Assembly (NCBI RefSeq): GCF_019075875.1
Contig: NZ_JAHOOZ010000001.1
Coordinates: 3,658,001 to 3,722,000 of the forward strand
Direction: 5' to 3'
Length of the DNA stretch: 64,000 bases
DNA from: Novosphingobium sp. G106
GTDB taxonomy: Bacteria > Pseudomonadota > Alphaproteobacteria > Sphingomonadales > Sphingomonadaceae
In this document: positions 17,276 through 26,358 of the stretch, one piece after another
Layout: the number at the start of each line of letters is the position of its first letter
Numbering within the stretch: position 1 is the first letter of the stretch
The notes under the pieces: generated by a model
Told to the model about the DNA's origin: nothing
The model's input: the letters and a program-made list of their open reading frames with translations, nothing else
Database searches by the model: none
Translations under genes and position numbers: made by a program

Positions 17276-18847
17276 GTGAAGCCCGTGCGATACGCCTATG
17301 GAGTCACAACCGCGCTGCTGCTCGGCGGCGCTGCTCTTTCGCTTGCCACCGGCTATCCGGCGGGCGCCCAGGTGGCGCAGAACGACACCACCCAGATGCA
17401 GAACGTCGTGCCCCGCGCCGGCGCTCCGGCCAGCTTTGCCGATCTGACGCAGCAGCTCGCTCCTGCCGTGGTCAACATCTCGACCCGCCAGCGCGTGCGC
17501 GTCGCAGCCAACGCCAACCCCTTCGCCGGCACGCCGTTCGAGGATCTGTTCGGCGGCGGCCAGGGCGGCGGTGGTCCGCAGGGCGGTCAGGGCGGCACCC
17601 CGCAGACGCGCGAGGCGCAGTCGCTCGGCTCGGGCTTCATCATCTCGGCCGACGGCTATGTCGTGACCAACAACCACGTCATCACCGCCGACGGCCAGGG
17701 TGAGGTGGAATCGATCACCGTGACCATGCCCGACGGCACTGAGTATCCGGCCAAGCTGATCGGCCGCGACGCGGCCTCCGACCTTGCGGTGCTGAAGATC
17801 ACCACGCCCAAGGCCCTGCCCTTCGTCAAGTTCGGCGACAGCCGCAACGCGCGCGTCGGCGACTGGGTGATCGCCATCGGCAACCCCTTCGGCCTCGGCG
17901 GCACTGTGACCTCGGGCATCATCTCGGCGGTCTACCGCAACACCGGCTCGGGATCGGCCTATGACCGCTACCTGCAGACCGACGCCGCGATCAACCGCGG
18001 CAACTCGGGTGGCCCGATGTTCGACATGAAGGGCCAGGTGATCGGCATCAACAACGCGATCTTCTCGCCCACCGGCGGCTCGGTCGGCATCGGCTTCGCC
18101 ATCCCGGCGGAGACCGCGGCGCCGATCGTCGAGCGGCTCAAGACCGGCCAGTCGATCGAACGCGGCTACCTCGGTATCCGTATCCAGGCGCTCAACGAGG
18201 ATCTCGCGGACTCGGTCGGCATCGCGCACAACCGCGGCGAATTCGTCCAGGCGGTCGAGCCCGGCCAGGCCGCGGCCAATGCGGGCATCAAGGCCGGCGA
18301 CGTGGTCGTCAAGGTCGACGGCAAGGACGTTACCCGCGACCAGACGCTGTCGTTCATCGTCGCCAACGTCTCGCCCGGCAAGCGCATCCCGCTCGAGCTG
18401 ATCCGCGACGGCAAGCGCATGACCGTGACCGCCACGGTCGGCAAGCGGCCGAGCGAGGAAGAGCTGGCCAAGAACAGCTTCGACCAGGACCAGACGCCGG
18501 ACGACGATTCATTCAGCAAGCCGCCGACCAAGCAGGGCAACGGCCTGTCCGAGCAGTCGCTGGGTCTCTCGGTGCTGCCGCTGACCCCGACCATCGCACG
18601 CCAGCTCGGCATGCCCGAAACGCTGCGCGGTGTGGTGGTCAACGCGGTCGATCCTTCGTCCGACGCCGGCACCAAGGGCCTGCAGCGCGGCGACATCGTG
18701 CTCTCGGCCAACTACCAGGACGTTGCCACGGCGGCCGAGCTCGAAGCGGCGATCAAGGCCGCCAAGGCCGCCAACCGCAACGCCGTGCTCCTGCGCGTCC
18801 AGCGCCGCGGCCAGCCCGCGACCTACGTGCCGATCCGGCTGCGCTAA
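17276..18847 (+). CDS. degP: Do-family periplasmic serine protease (DegP/HtrA-like)
   Basis: A 523-aa protease-chaperone that removes misfolded envelope proteins. A signal peptide ends near GYPAGAQ. The catalytic triad is His134 (TNNHVIT), Asp169 (ASDLAVLK) and Ser244 (RGNSGGP). A Gly-rich loop is inserted at about 93-108. Two PDZ domains follow at about 295-385 and 430-515. The GTG at 17276 is chosen, with AGGA 11 bases upstream; the GTG at 17285 is nearly as good. It stands 140 bp after hflC, so envelope-stress genes are clustered here. Confidence 0.94.
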   Translation: MKPVRYAYGVTTALLLGGAALSLATGYPAGAQVAQNDTTQMQNVVPRAGAPASFADLTQQLAPAVVNISTRQRVRVAANANPFAGTPFEDLFGGGQGGGGPQGGQGGTPQTREAQSLGSGFIISADGYVVTNNHVITADGQGEVESITVTMPDGTEYPAKLIGRDAASDLAVLKITTPKALPFVKFGDSRNARVGDWVIAIGNPFGLGGTVTSGIISAVYRNTGSGSAYDRYLQTDAAINRGNSGGPMFDMKGQVIGINNAIFSPTGGSVGIGFAIPAETAAPIVERLKTGQSIERGYLGIRIQALNEDLADSVGIAHNRGEFVQAVEPGQAAANAGIKAGDVVVKVDGKDVTRDQTLSFIVANVSPGKRIPLELIRDGKRMTVTATVGKRPSEEELAKNSFDQDQTPDDDSFSKPPTKQGNGLSEQSLGLSVLPLTPTIARQLGMPETLRGVVVNAVDPSSDAGTKGLQRGDIVLSANYQDVATAAELEAAIKAAKAANRNAVLLRVQRRGQPATYVPIRLR

Positions 18848-18855
18848 ACGCTAAA

Positions 18856-18886
18856 ACCCTCCCTGCGGCATAGCTGCGGGGAGGGT
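18856..18886. terminator. Bidirectional hairpin between degP and GFA-family gene
   Basis: ACCCTCCC (18856-18863) pairs with GGGAGGGT (18879-18886), and the stem extends inward by about three pairs. It lies just after the degP stop between convergent genes. No strong T run is present on either side. Confidence 0.6.
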
Positions 18887-18895
18887 AATCGGCTT

Positions 18896-19297
18896 TCAGA
18901 GAATGTGCGGCTCGCGCAAATAGCCGAAGGGGCTCTCCCCGTCCCAGCCCGCGCCGTCGGGATAGCGCAGTTCGATGCCAGCGAGATCGCCCGCATCGGC
19001 CAGGCGCAGGTTGACGCCCATCTGGACATTGCCGAACTTTGCCTGAGCGCTTGTCGTCAGGACGAAATGCGTCGTCGCGCCACAGTTGGCACAGAACCGC
19101 ATTTCGGCGGCGGGATCCTCCTTGTCGTCGCGGCTGTAGCCCTTAGTCGCGCCTTCGACCGCGACCTCGGAGGGATGGAAATAGCCCCAGAGCGCGCCCG
19201 AGTTTCGGCACAGCTTGCAGTTGCACTCGTGAACGAAGTCCGGGCGCTTGTGTATCTCGACGCGGCTTTGGCCGCAGAGGCAGGAGAGCTTGATCAT
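18896..19297 (-). CDS. GFA/CENP-V family zinc-binding protein
   Basis: A 133-aa protein with the GFA fold. The zinc ligands are the Cys sets CLCGQ, CNCKLCRNSG and CANCGATTHF. The family includes glutathione-dependent formaldehyde-activating proteins and S-(hydroxymethyl)glutathione synthase-like enzymes, but most members have no proven activity. The frame starts at ATG 19297 (MIKLSCLCG). It is convergent with the protease gene; no operon partner is clear. Confidence 0.82.
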   Translation of the reverse strand: MIKLSCLCGQSRVEIHKRPDFVHECNCKLCRNSGALWGYFHPSEVAVEGATKGYSRDDKEDPAAEMRFCANCGATTHFVLTTSAQAKFGNVQMGVNLRLADAGDLAGIELRYPDGAGWDGESPFGYLREPHIL

Positions 19298-19349
19298 AGG
19301 GCCGCCTCTATCACGACACCTGGCCGTCTGACAGCCGCCCGAACGCCTG

Positions 19350-19553
19350 TCAGACGAGAGCCATAACGATCCCGCCGAGTAGCGCGAGTGCGCCGACGAC
19401 CAGCCAGCCGGCCAGTCCTTTGACATAACTCTTCCAGTTCATCGCCACCCAGTCCGGCTGCGCGGCGATCTTGCGCCGGGCGCCATCAACCGTCCCGCCG
19501 ATGGCGAGAATTCCGAACAGAATCAGGCCCATGCCGAGTGAACGGGTGTCCAT
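19350..19553 (-). CDS. Small two-helix membrane protein
   Basis: A 67-aa protein starting MDTRSLGMG. It has one hydrophobic helix at about 6-20 (LGMGLILFGILAIGG) and another at about 48-66 (GWLVVGALALLGGIVMALV) joined by a charged loop with WVAMNWKSYVKG. No family is recognised. It lies 46 bp downstream of the PBP1A stop on the same strand, so it may be its last co-transcribed gene. Confidence 0.6.
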   Translation of the reverse strand: MDTRSLGMGLILFGILAIGGTVDGARRKIAAQPDWVAMNWKSYVKGLAGWLVVGALALLGGIVMALV

Positions 19554-19599
19554 GGCACCCTTGCTACTCTGGCCGGACGACCAAGCGCAAGCGGGCACC

Positions 19600-21843
19600 T
19601 CAGTTCACCGGAATCGGACGCTCGCGGCTTCCCGGCTGGCCGGCCCGCGGTGCAGCCGGGACATTGCCACCCTGCCCGGATCGCGCGCCCTCGCGGGGGC
19701 GCTTGCCGGTCGCCTGGTCGAGGAAATCGTCGTTGGCCGCAGGCGGCGGATCGGCCGGGACGAGGCCGCCATTGTCTGCAGGCTGGCCGCGTTCGACCGG
19801 GGGTTCGCCAGGCCCCGGATTGGAGCCGCCGGGGATCATGTTGCCCTGGTCGTCGGTGTAGTAATAGTCGTTGGGATTGCCCTGGATCTGCTCGTCGTCG
19901 GGCTCGAGCTGCCAGTCGGGCAGCTTGAGATCGGTCTCGAACTTCTCGACCGGGCGCTTGGCGACCGCGTAGCGCATATAGGCGGCGAAAGCGCGCGCCG
20001 GGGCGGTACCGCCCTGTAGGCCGGGCACGGCATGGGCATCGTCGCGGCCCATCCAGACGCCGGTGGTCACGCCGCTGGAGAAGCCGATGAACCAGCCGTC
20101 CTTGTTCGAGCTGGTCGTCCCGGTCTTGCCGGCCACGGGCCGGCCGATCTGCGCGGCCTTGCCGGTGCCGATGGCGACCGCAGACTGCAGCAGGTCGGTG
20201 ATCCCGGCGGCGACATAGGCCGGCACCAGCAGTTCGCCGCGCGGCGCCGGGCGTTTGTAGAGTTCCTGCCCGTCGGCCGAGGTGACCTTGAGGATGCCAT
20301 AGGGCTCGACCGAGGCACCCTTGGCCGAGACCGAGGCGAAAGCGCGGGTCATGTCGATCAGGCGCACGTCGGAAGTGCCGAGCACCATCGAGGGCATCGT
20401 GTTGACAGGCGTGCTGATGCCGAAGCGCCGCGCCATCGCCGCCACCGCGCCGAAGCCGACCTCGTTGCCGAGCTGCGCGGCGACGGTGTTCTTGGAATAG
20501 GCGAAAGCGGTGCGCACGTCGATCTCGCCGGCATAGGAGCCGCCCGAATTGTGCGGGCTCCAGCCGTCGATCGTCACCGGCTCGTCGACCACGCGGTCGT
20601 TCGGCTTGTAGCCGGCCTCGAGCGCGGCGAGATAGACGAACAGCTTCCAGGCCGATCCCGGCTGGCGCACGGCATTGGTCGCGCGGTTGTAGTTCGAGGT
20701 GACGTAGTCGGTGCCGCCGACCATGGCGAGTACGGCGCCGTCGCGGTCTAGGCTGACAAGCGCACCTTGGGCGCCCTTGGGAGCATTGGCCGCAACCGCC
20801 GCGGTCGCCGCGCGCTGCATGCCGGGGTCCAACGTCGTCCAGACCTCGATCGGCTCCTGGTTGTCGGGCAGCAGCAGGTCGAGCTGCGGCAGCGCCCAGT
20901 CGGTGAAATAGCGCGCCGAGTTCTGTCCAGCCTCGGGTGCCTGCTTGACGTCCTGCAGATTGGCATTGGCGCGCTGCGCCGCAGTGATTGCGCCGGCCTC
21001 TTCCATCGTCTGCAGCACGACCGCGGCGCGGTCGACAGCAGCCTTGGAATCGGCGGTCGGCGAGTAGCGCGAGGGCGCCTTGACCAGGCCCGCGATGATC
21101 GCGGCTTCGGCCAGCGACAGATCCTTGGCATCGTGGCCGAAGAACTTGCGGCTCGCGGCGTCGATGCCATAGGCGCCGCCGCCGAAATAGACCTTGTTGA
21201 GATAGAGCTCGAGCACCTGGTCCTTCGAGAACTTCCACTCGAGCGCCATCGCCAGGACGGCCTCGCGTATCTTGCGATCGAAGGTCTTGCTGTTGTTAAG
21301 GAACACCGTGCGCGCGAGCTGCTGGGTGACCGTCGAGCCGCCCTGGCGCCAGTGCCCGGTCTCGACGCGGACCATCAGCGAGCGGATGATGCCGATCGGA
21401 TCGACGCCGATGTGCGAGCGGAAGCGCCGGTCCTCGACCGAGACCGTGGCATCCTTCATCACCTGCGGGATCTGGGCGTAGGGCACCCATTTGCCGTAGC
21501 TCGGCCCGAGCGAGACGAGTTCCGACCCGTCGCGCGCACGCACGACGATCATCTGGCCGTTCTGGCTGGACTTGAGCTTGTCGTAGCTCGGCAGCGACTG
21601 CGCCGCGACGAGTACCGAGACGCCGACGACGATGACCGCCAGCAGCGCCAGGGCGAAGCCCCAGATGAAAGTGCCGCGCACGAAACGCCACAGCCGAGAG
21701 GGCTGCTTCTTCGTCTTGGCGGGAGGTGGTGGTGGGGGGCGAACCTTGCGTTTTGCGCAGGTTGTCGTTGCGTGCCATTTGGCTAGCTGGCCCCTCCAGC
21801 GGGCGCGCGTGTCATCATCAGTGCGGCCCCGTGCATGAAACAT
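19600..21843 (-). CDS. mrcA: Penicillin-binding protein 1A (transglycosylase/transpeptidase)
   Basis: A class A penicillin-binding protein of about 747 aa that polymerises and cross-links peptidoglycan. After a Pro/Lys-rich head comes one membrane helix (FIWGFALALLAVIVVGVSVL). The GT51 domain shows EDRRFRSHIGVD and GGSTVTQQLART. The transpeptidase shows the nucleophile in GSAWK, YSKN as SxN and AGKTGTT as KTG. The C-terminus is Pro/Gly-rich. The start is uncertain: ATG 21843 has no clear ribosome site, while ATG 21778 (MARNDNLRKT), which has GGAGGGG upstream, is in another frame. Removing one G from the run at 21734-21739 would join it to the main frame. Confidence 0.93.
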   Translation of the reverse strand: MFHARGRTDDDTRARWRGQLAKWHATTTCAKRKVRPPPPPPAKTKKQPSRLWRFVRGTFIWGFALALLAVIVVGVSVLVAAQSLPSYDKLKSSQNGQMIVVRARDGSELVSLGPSYGKWVPYAQIPQVMKDATVSVEDRRFRSHIGVDPIGIIRSLMVRVETGHWRQGGSTVTQQLARTVFLNNSKTFDRKIREAVLAMALEWKFSKDQVLELYLNKVYFGGGAYGIDAASRKFFGHDAKDLSLAEAAIIAGLVKAPSRYSPTADSKAAVDRAAVVLQTMEEAGAITAAQRANANLQDVKQAPEAGQNSARYFTDWALPQLDLLLPDNQEPIEVWTTLDPGMQRAATAAVAANAPKGAQGALVSLDRDGAVLAMVGGTDYVTSNYNRATNAVRQPGSAWKLFVYLAALEAGYKPNDRVVDEPVTIDGWSPHNSGGSYAGEIDVRTAFAYSKNTVAAQLGNEVGFGAVAAMARRFGISTPVNTMPSMVLGTSDVRLIDMTRAFASVSAKGASVEPYGILKVTSADGQELYKRPAPRGELLVPAYVAAGITDLLQSAVAIGTGKAAQIGRPVAGKTGTTSSNKDGWFIGFSSGVTTGVWMGRDDAHAVPGLQGGTAPARAFAAYMRYAVAKRPVEKFETDLKLPDWQLEPDDEQIQGNPNDYYYTDDQGNMIPGGSNPGPGEPPVERGQPADNGGLVPADPPPAANDDFLDQATGKRPREGARSGQGGNVPAAPRAGQPGSRERPIPVN

Positions 21844-21887
21844 GCATAACACAGCGTTAACGGGGCCGGCATAGCTTGGCCAGAGTT

Positions 21888-21918
21888 ATCCTCCCCGAAG
21901 CCTATCTTCGGGGAGGAT
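21888..21918. terminator. Strong hairpin downstream of msrB
   Basis: ATCCTCCCCGAAG (21888-21900) and CTTCGGGGAGGAT (21906-21918) form a perfect 13-bp stem with loop CCTAT. It starts 9 bases after the msrB stop and precedes the PBP1A gene, so it probably ends msrB transcription. There is no T run, so Rho-independent strength is uncertain. Confidence 0.75.
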
Positions 21919-21926
21919 GCGCCGGG

Positions 21927-22325
21927 CTATTCCTTCGGCTTGAAGTCCAGCGAGGCGCTGTTGATGCAATAGCGCAGGCCATTCTCGCCCGGGCCATCCG
22001 GGAAGACGTGGCCGAGATGGCCCTCGCACTTGGCGCAGCGCACTTCGGTGCGGACCATGCCGTGCGACATGTCGCGCAGTTCCTCGACCGCGTGGGGCGA
22101 GACCGGATCAGTGTAGCTCGGCCAGCCCGAGCCCGAATTGTACTTGGTGTCAGAGCTGAACAGCGGCTCACCACAGCCGGCGCAGACATATTCGCCCGCG
22201 GCCTTGTTCTGCTCGTACTTGCCGGTGAAGGCCCGTTCGGTGCCGGCGTGGCGCAGGATCTGGTACTGCTCGGGGCTGAGCTTTTCGCGCCATTCCGCGT
22301 CGGTCAGTTTCATCTTTTCGGTCAT
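21927..22325 (-). CDS. msrB: Peptide-methionine (R)-S-oxide reductase
   Basis: A 132-aa enzyme that repairs methionine-R-sulfoxide in proteins. Two zinc CxxC pairs are visible ([10 protein letters not shown] and [14 protein letters not shown]). The catalytic Cys is in [20 protein letters not shown] lines the active site. ATG 22325 has GGGAG seven bases upstream. It has no signal peptide, so it acts in the cytoplasm. It fits the oxidative-stress content of the window but is separated from PBP1A by a hairpin. Confidence 0.96.
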   Translation of the reverse strand: MTEKMKLTDAEWREKLSPEQYQILRHAGTERAFTGKYEQNKAAGEYVCAGCGEPLFSSDTKYNSGSGWPSYTDPVSPHAVEELRDMSHGMVRTEVRCAKCEGHLGHVFPDGPGENGLRYCINSASLDFKPKE

Positions 22326-22438
22326 GGGGTACTCCCTTCGGACGCGAATATGGAAACGGCGTGACCCCGGTGCAAGCGGGGATGGTCCACCGCTTGTTAA
22401 AGCCTTGCTGCTATTCTCCCGGCAGGTGGAAGCAGGGC

Positions 22439-22858
22439 ATGGCGATGCATCAGCAATCCGGAATGCGATACGTGTTCGGCGGGATGTTCCTGTCCGGCAT
22501 ATCGAAAGTGATCGAGATCCGCGGCGACGTGGCGCCCGACAGCGCATCGGGCGAACGGCTGTTCTATCACTGCCTCGCGCTGCTGGTGCTGCTCGGAGCG
22601 CTCGCATGCTTCATCAAGGGCGGCCGCGTGGCCTTCCGCCGCATCTTCAAGCGCGGCGAGACCGAGACCCGGGAACTCGCGGCCGTCTTTGCTGACCGCG
22701 GACCTCCGCGAAGAGACCCACCCGAGGACGAGACCTTCGACCCGGACATTGCGCTGGCGCGCTATTTCGAGCGCAAGCAGGCAAAAGGCTTCGAGCCGGC
22801 CAGCCCGGCAACGCTACCGCGGCCCGCTCCAGGCGGCTTCGGCCGCAAGGGTCTCTGA
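22439..22858 (+). CDS. Hypothetical single-helix membrane protein
   Basis: A 139-aa protein starting [17 protein letters not shown]. One hydrophobic helix lies at about residues 47-63 ([17 protein letters not shown]), followed by basic residues ([13 protein letters not shown]) and a charged, Pro-rich tail. GGTGGAAG is upstream of the ATG. No family is recognised. It is divergent from msrB and convergent with the NfeD gene. Codon use looks coding, but function is unknown. Confidence 0.55.
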   Translation: MAMHQQSGMRYVFGGMFLSGISKVIEIRGDVAPDSASGERLFYHCLALLVLLGALACFIKGGRVAFRRIFKRGETETRELAAVFADRGPPRRDPPEDETFDPDIALARYFERKQAKGFEPASPATLPRPAPGGFGRKGL

Positions 22859-22863
22859 CAGGC

Positions 22864-23310
22864 CTAGTGCAAATGCTCGACGACGAGCACCACGCCGTCA
22901 TGCCCGGCGACGCGCATCTTGGTGCCCGGTTCTGCGTCCGGACCCTTGGCCAACCATTCGCTGTCGCCCTGCTTGACCCGGCCGTTGCCGCCGTCGATCG
23001 CGTGGGTGACGACCACGGTTTCGCCCACCAGCCGTGCGCCGCGGTCGTTCATCTTGGGATCGAGCGCTTCGACCGGATTGGCCGCGAGGTAGCGTTTGCC
23101 GGTAAACACCGCGGCGATCGAGAGGACGGCGAAGATCACGACCTGCACGGGCAGGCCGATCGGCAGGAACCAGGTGAGCGCGCCGGTGATCAAAGCGGCG
23201 GCCGCCAGCCAGATCAGGAAGACGCCGGGGATCGCCATTTCCGCTGCGGCGAGCAGCAGGCCGATCGCCAGCCAATGGTAGTGATTACCAAGAGCGTCGA
23301 ACCATTCCAT
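22864..23310 (-). CDS. NfeD family membrane protein
   Basis: A 148-aa protein with two or three hydrophobic segments in its first 75 residues (WLAIGLLLAAAEMAIPGVFLIW and IGLPVQVVIFAVLSIAAVF) and a C-terminal OB-fold-like domain (GETVVVTHAIDGGNGRVKQGDSEW). This is the short NfeD form that partners SPFH/stomatin proteins. Its ATG overlaps the stop of the SPFH gene by one base (TAATG), so the two are translationally coupled and very likely form a membrane microdomain complex. Confidence 0.88.
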   Translation of the reverse strand: MEWFDALGNHYHWLAIGLLLAAAEMAIPGVFLIWLAAAALITGALTWFLPIGLPVQVVIFAVLSIAAVFTGKRYLAANPVEALDPKMNDRGARLVGETVVVTHAIDGGNGRVKQGDSEWLAKGPDAEPGTKMRVAGHDGVVLVVEHLH

Positions 23311-24221
23311 TACTTGCTGTCCTTGAAGGCATCCCTTGCCAGTTCGCCGATGCCGCCGAGCGTACCGATGAGCTGCGTCGCCTCAACCGGGAACAGGATG
23401 GTCTTGGCATTGGGTGAAGTGGCGAACTGGCTGACCGCCTCGGTGTACTTCTGCGCAATGAAGTAGTTGAGCGCCTGGCTGCCCGAGGCGGCGATGGCGT
23501 CGGACACCATCTTGGTCGCCTTGGCTTCGGCCTCGGCCTCGCGCTCGCGCGCTTCGGCGTCGCGGAAGGCGGCTTCGCGGCGGCCTTCGGCCTGGAGGAT
23601 CGCGCCCTGCTTCTCACCCTCGGCGCGCAGGATCTCGGACGCCCGCGAACCCTCTGCTTCGAGGATCTGCGCGCGCTTCTCGCGCTCGGCCTTCATCTGG
23701 CGGGCCATGGCGTTGGAGATGTCGGCCGGCGGGCGGATGTCCTTGATCTCGACGCGGGTAATCTTGACGCCCCAGGGCGCAGTCGCATGATCGACCACGA
23801 CGAGTAGCTTGGCGTTGATCTCGTCACGCTTCGACAGCGTTTCGTCGAGGTCCATCGAGCCCATGACCGTGCGCAGGTTCGTGGTGGTCAGCTGCATGAT
23901 CGCGACATAGAGGTTCGACACCTCGTAGGCCGCTTTGCCGGCATCGAGCACCTGGAAGAAGACCACCGCATCAACGCCGACCATGGCGTTGTCGCGCGTG
24001 ATGATCTCCTGCCCGGGAATGTCGAGCACCTGCTCCATCATGTTGACCTTATGGCCGACCCGGTCGACGAAGGGGATGATGAGGTGCAGGCCCGGCTGCG
24101 CCGCGAGTGTATATTTGCCGAGCCGTTCGACCGTATAGACATAGCCCTGCCGAACGACGCGCACGCCCATCAGCAGGAACAGCACGACGACGACGACCAG
24201 CGAAATCAGAAATCCGCCCAT
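23310..24221 (-). CDS. SPFH/stomatin-like membrane protein (QmcA/slipin type)
   Basis: A 303-aa protein with an N-terminal membrane helix ([17 protein letters not shown]), an SPFH domain ([27 protein letters not shown], shown here in part) and a long Ala/Glu/Arg coiled coil ([18 protein letters not shown]). It ends with [15 protein letters not shown]. Members scaffold membrane domains and can regulate proteases. It pairs with the overlapping NfeD gene. With HflK and HflC this is the third SPFH protein in the window. Confidence 0.92.
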   Translation of the reverse strand: MGGFLISLVVVVVLFLLMGVRVVRQGYVYTVERLGKYTLAAQPGLHLIIPFVDRVGHKVNMMEQVLDIPGQEIITRDNAMVGVDAVVFFQVLDAGKAAYEVSNLYVAIMQLTTTNLRTVMGSMDLDETLSKRDEINAKLLVVVDHATAPWGVKITRVEIKDIRPPADISNAMARQMKAEREKRAQILEAEGSRASEILRAEGEKQGAILQAEGRREAAFRDAEAREREAEAEAKATKMVSDAIAASGSQALNYFIAQKYTEAVSQFATSPNAKTILFPVEATQLIGTLGGIGELARDAFKDSK

Positions 24222-24303
24222 ATCCCAAGTCCCCCGAAGCTTTGACCCATCCTAGCGGTGGGCGGGCGCCGAGGAAAGCGGAACCGGAGAGAGGGTTAAC
24301 CCG

Positions 24304-25200
24304 CTATATCTCGGCAAACTGCGGGGCCGGCGGTGCGCCGCGCAGCCGCTCGGCGTCGCGCGCCGGGGGCAGGCCGAACATCCGCGCATATTCGCGGCTG
24401 AACTGCGATGCGCTCTCGTAGCCGACGCGGTGCGCCGTGGCCTGCGCATCGGGCTGGACGATCAACATGCGGCGCGCCTCCTGCAGCCGCATCGCCTTCT
24501 GGTACTGTAGCGGGCTCATCGCGGTCGCCGCCTTGAAGTGGCGGTGGAACGAGGCGCGGCTCATGCCCGCCAGTTCGGCCAGCACGTCGATCGCCAGCGG
24601 CTTGTCGAAATGGGCCCTGATCCAGTGGATCGTCCGGTGCACGCGCGACAGGCGGCTGTCGGCGCGGGCGATCTGCTGGAGCGTGCCGGTATCGTCGCTC
24701 TGGACCAGGCGGTAGAGTATCTCGCGGCGGATCATCGGCGCGAGGACGGCGATGTCCTCCGGCTGGTCGAGCAGCTCGATCAGCCGGCGCACCGATCCCA
24801 GCAGGCCCGGGGTGATCGGATTGACCAGGAAGCCTGCGTCGCGCGCCACGGGCCGCGGCGGCACTTCGGCGAGGACCGAGGCGAGCAAGGCACGGTCGAT
24901 TGTCATCGACAGGCCGATATACGGCCTGTCGGCGCTCGCCTCGCAGACGTAGCCGCTCGCCGGCAGGTCGAGCGAGGCGACGAAATAGGTCGAGGTGTCG
25001 TAGCGCATCGCCTGATCGCCGATGATCACCCGCTTCGCGCCCTGGAGGATGACGCAGAACATCGGCTCGAACATCCCGGCGACCGGGTCGGTCGGTGCCG
25101 AGACGCGGTTGAACCGGACGCCATCGAGCGCGGTATCGACCTGTCCCGCCGGACAATGCTTGTGCGCCAGTGCGATCAGGTGGCTGATGTCATCGTGCAT
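24304..25200 (-). CDS. AraC family transcriptional regulator
   Basis: A 298-aa regulator. The N-terminal 185 residues match the AraC_N (PF06719-type) cupin-like domain (FEPMFCVILQGAKRVIIGD and a conserved PASGYVCEAS stretch). The C-terminus has two helix-turn-helix motifs (IDVLAELAGMSRASFHRHFK and ATAHRVGYESASQFSREYARMFG). ATG 25200 (MHDDISHL) fits the family start. It is divergent from an SDR dehydrogenase at 25361, a pairing often seen for this family, and probably activates that gene. Confidence 0.9.
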   Translation of the reverse strand: MHDDISHLIALAHKHCPAGQVDTALDGVRFNRVSAPTDPVAGMFEPMFCVILQGAKRVIIGDQAMRYDTSTYFVASLDLPASGYVCEASADRPYIGLSMTIDRALLASVLAEVPPRPVARDAGFLVNPITPGLLGSVRRLIELLDQPEDIAVLAPMIRREILYRLVQSDDTGTLQQIARADSRLSRVHRTIHWIRAHFDKPLAIDVLAELAGMSRASFHRHFKAATAMSPLQYQKAMRLQEARRMLIVQPDAQATAHRVGYESASQFSREYARMFGLPPARDAERLRGAPPAPQFAEI

Positions 25201-25360
25201 GGCCCAGAGATGCTCACGCCCCCTTGCCCGCGCAAGCGGCTTCCGCGCCCGTCGCAAGCTTTGAGACGATCGGGCAAGGAGTGGAGCCTATCGGGCGAGG
25301 GCTTCGGCTTTCACCGCCCTATCTCCGGGTCACCACTCCCCCCTACCTATGGAGACTATC

Positions 25361-26317
25361 ATGTTTGGAGCAACATCGACCACGGACGAAGTGCTGGCGG
25401 GCATCGACCTCAAGGGCAAGCGCTTCCTAGTGACGGGCGTATCGGCCGGCCTCGGCGTCGAGACCGCACGCGCCCTCGTCAGCCACGGCGCCGACGTGAT
25501 CGGCACGGCGCGCGACCTTGCCAAGGCGGAACGCGCGACGGCGCAGGTCCGGGAAGCCGCCGCGACCAGCGGGGGCAGCCTCGAACTGGTCGAAGTCGAT
25601 CTCGCCTCGCTCGCCAGCGTGCGCGCGGGCGCCGACGCGATCGTCAAGGCCGGCAAGCCACTCGACGTCATCATCGCCAACGCCGGCGTCATGGCCTGCC
25701 CCTTCGGCAAGACCGTGGACGGCTTCGAAACCCAGTTCGGCACCAACCACCTCGGCCATTTCGTGCTGGTCAACCGCATCGCCGGCCTGCTCAAGCCGGG
25801 CGGCCGGCTGGTCAACCTGTCGTCCTCCGGCCACCGTTATTCGGACGTCGACCTCGACGATCCGAACTTCGACCACACGCCCTACGAGGAATTCCTCGCC
25901 TATGGCCGCTCGAAGACCGCGAACATCCTCTTCGCGGTGGAATTCGACCGGCGCCATCGTGACCGCGGCATCCGCGCTACGGCCGTGCATCCCGGCGGCA
26001 TCCAGACCGAACTGAGCCGCCACATGCCCGAAGGCGCGCTCGACGGCCTGCTGCAGACAATCAACGAGCAGAATGCCGCGGCCGGTCAGCCGCTGATGGA
26101 GTGGAAGACGATCCCGCAGGGCAGCGCGACTTCGGTCTGGGCGGCGGTCGTCGCTCCGGCGGACGAGGTCGGCGCACAGTTCTGCGAGGACTGCCATGTC
26201 GCCGAAGTGAGCACCCTGCCCGGCCTGACCGGCGGCGTGCAGCCCTATGCGCTCGATGCCGACACCGCCAAGGCGCTCTGGGCCAAGAGCGAGGAAATGG
26301 TCGCCGAGACGTTCTGA
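25361..26317 (+). CDS. Short-chain dehydrogenase/reductase (retinol-dehydrogenase-like)
   Basis: A 318-aa SDR. The cofactor motif is TGVSAGLG (residues about 28-35), NAGV follows in IIANAGVMACPFG, and the catalytic residues are Ser in NLSSSGHRY and Tyr/Lys in YGRSKTAN. The length and FGTNHLGHFVL resemble WWOX/retinol-dehydrogenase-like SDRs. ATG 25361 is chosen because GGAG lies seven bases upstream. It reads away from an AraC regulator that probably controls it. The substrate is not predictable. Confidence 0.88.
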   Translation: MFGATSTTDEVLAGIDLKGKRFLVTGVSAGLGVETARALVSHGADVIGTARDLAKAERATAQVREAAATSGGSLELVEVDLASLASVRAGADAIVKAGKPLDVIIANAGVMACPFGKTVDGFETQFGTNHLGHFVLVNRIAGLLKPGGRLVNLSSSGHRYSDVDLDDPNFDHTPYEEFLAYGRSKTANILFAVEFDRRHRDRGIRATAVHPGGIQTELSRHMPEGALDGLLQTINEQNAAAGQPLMEWKTIPQGSATSVWAAVVAPADEVGAQFCEDCHVAEVSTLPGLTGGVQPYALDADTAKALWAKSEEMVAETF

Positions 26318-26326
26318 GGTGGAAAG

Positions 26327-26351
26327 GCCCCGGCGCAACCTGCGCCGGGGC
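26327..26351. terminator. Convergent terminator between SDR and dienelactone hydrolase genes
   Basis: GCCCCGGCGCA (26327-26337) and TGCGCCGGGGC (26341-26351) form a perfect 11-bp stem with a 3-base loop between two convergent stops. No long T run follows. It likely serves both strands. Confidence 0.7.
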
Positions 26352-26358
26352 TGCCATC

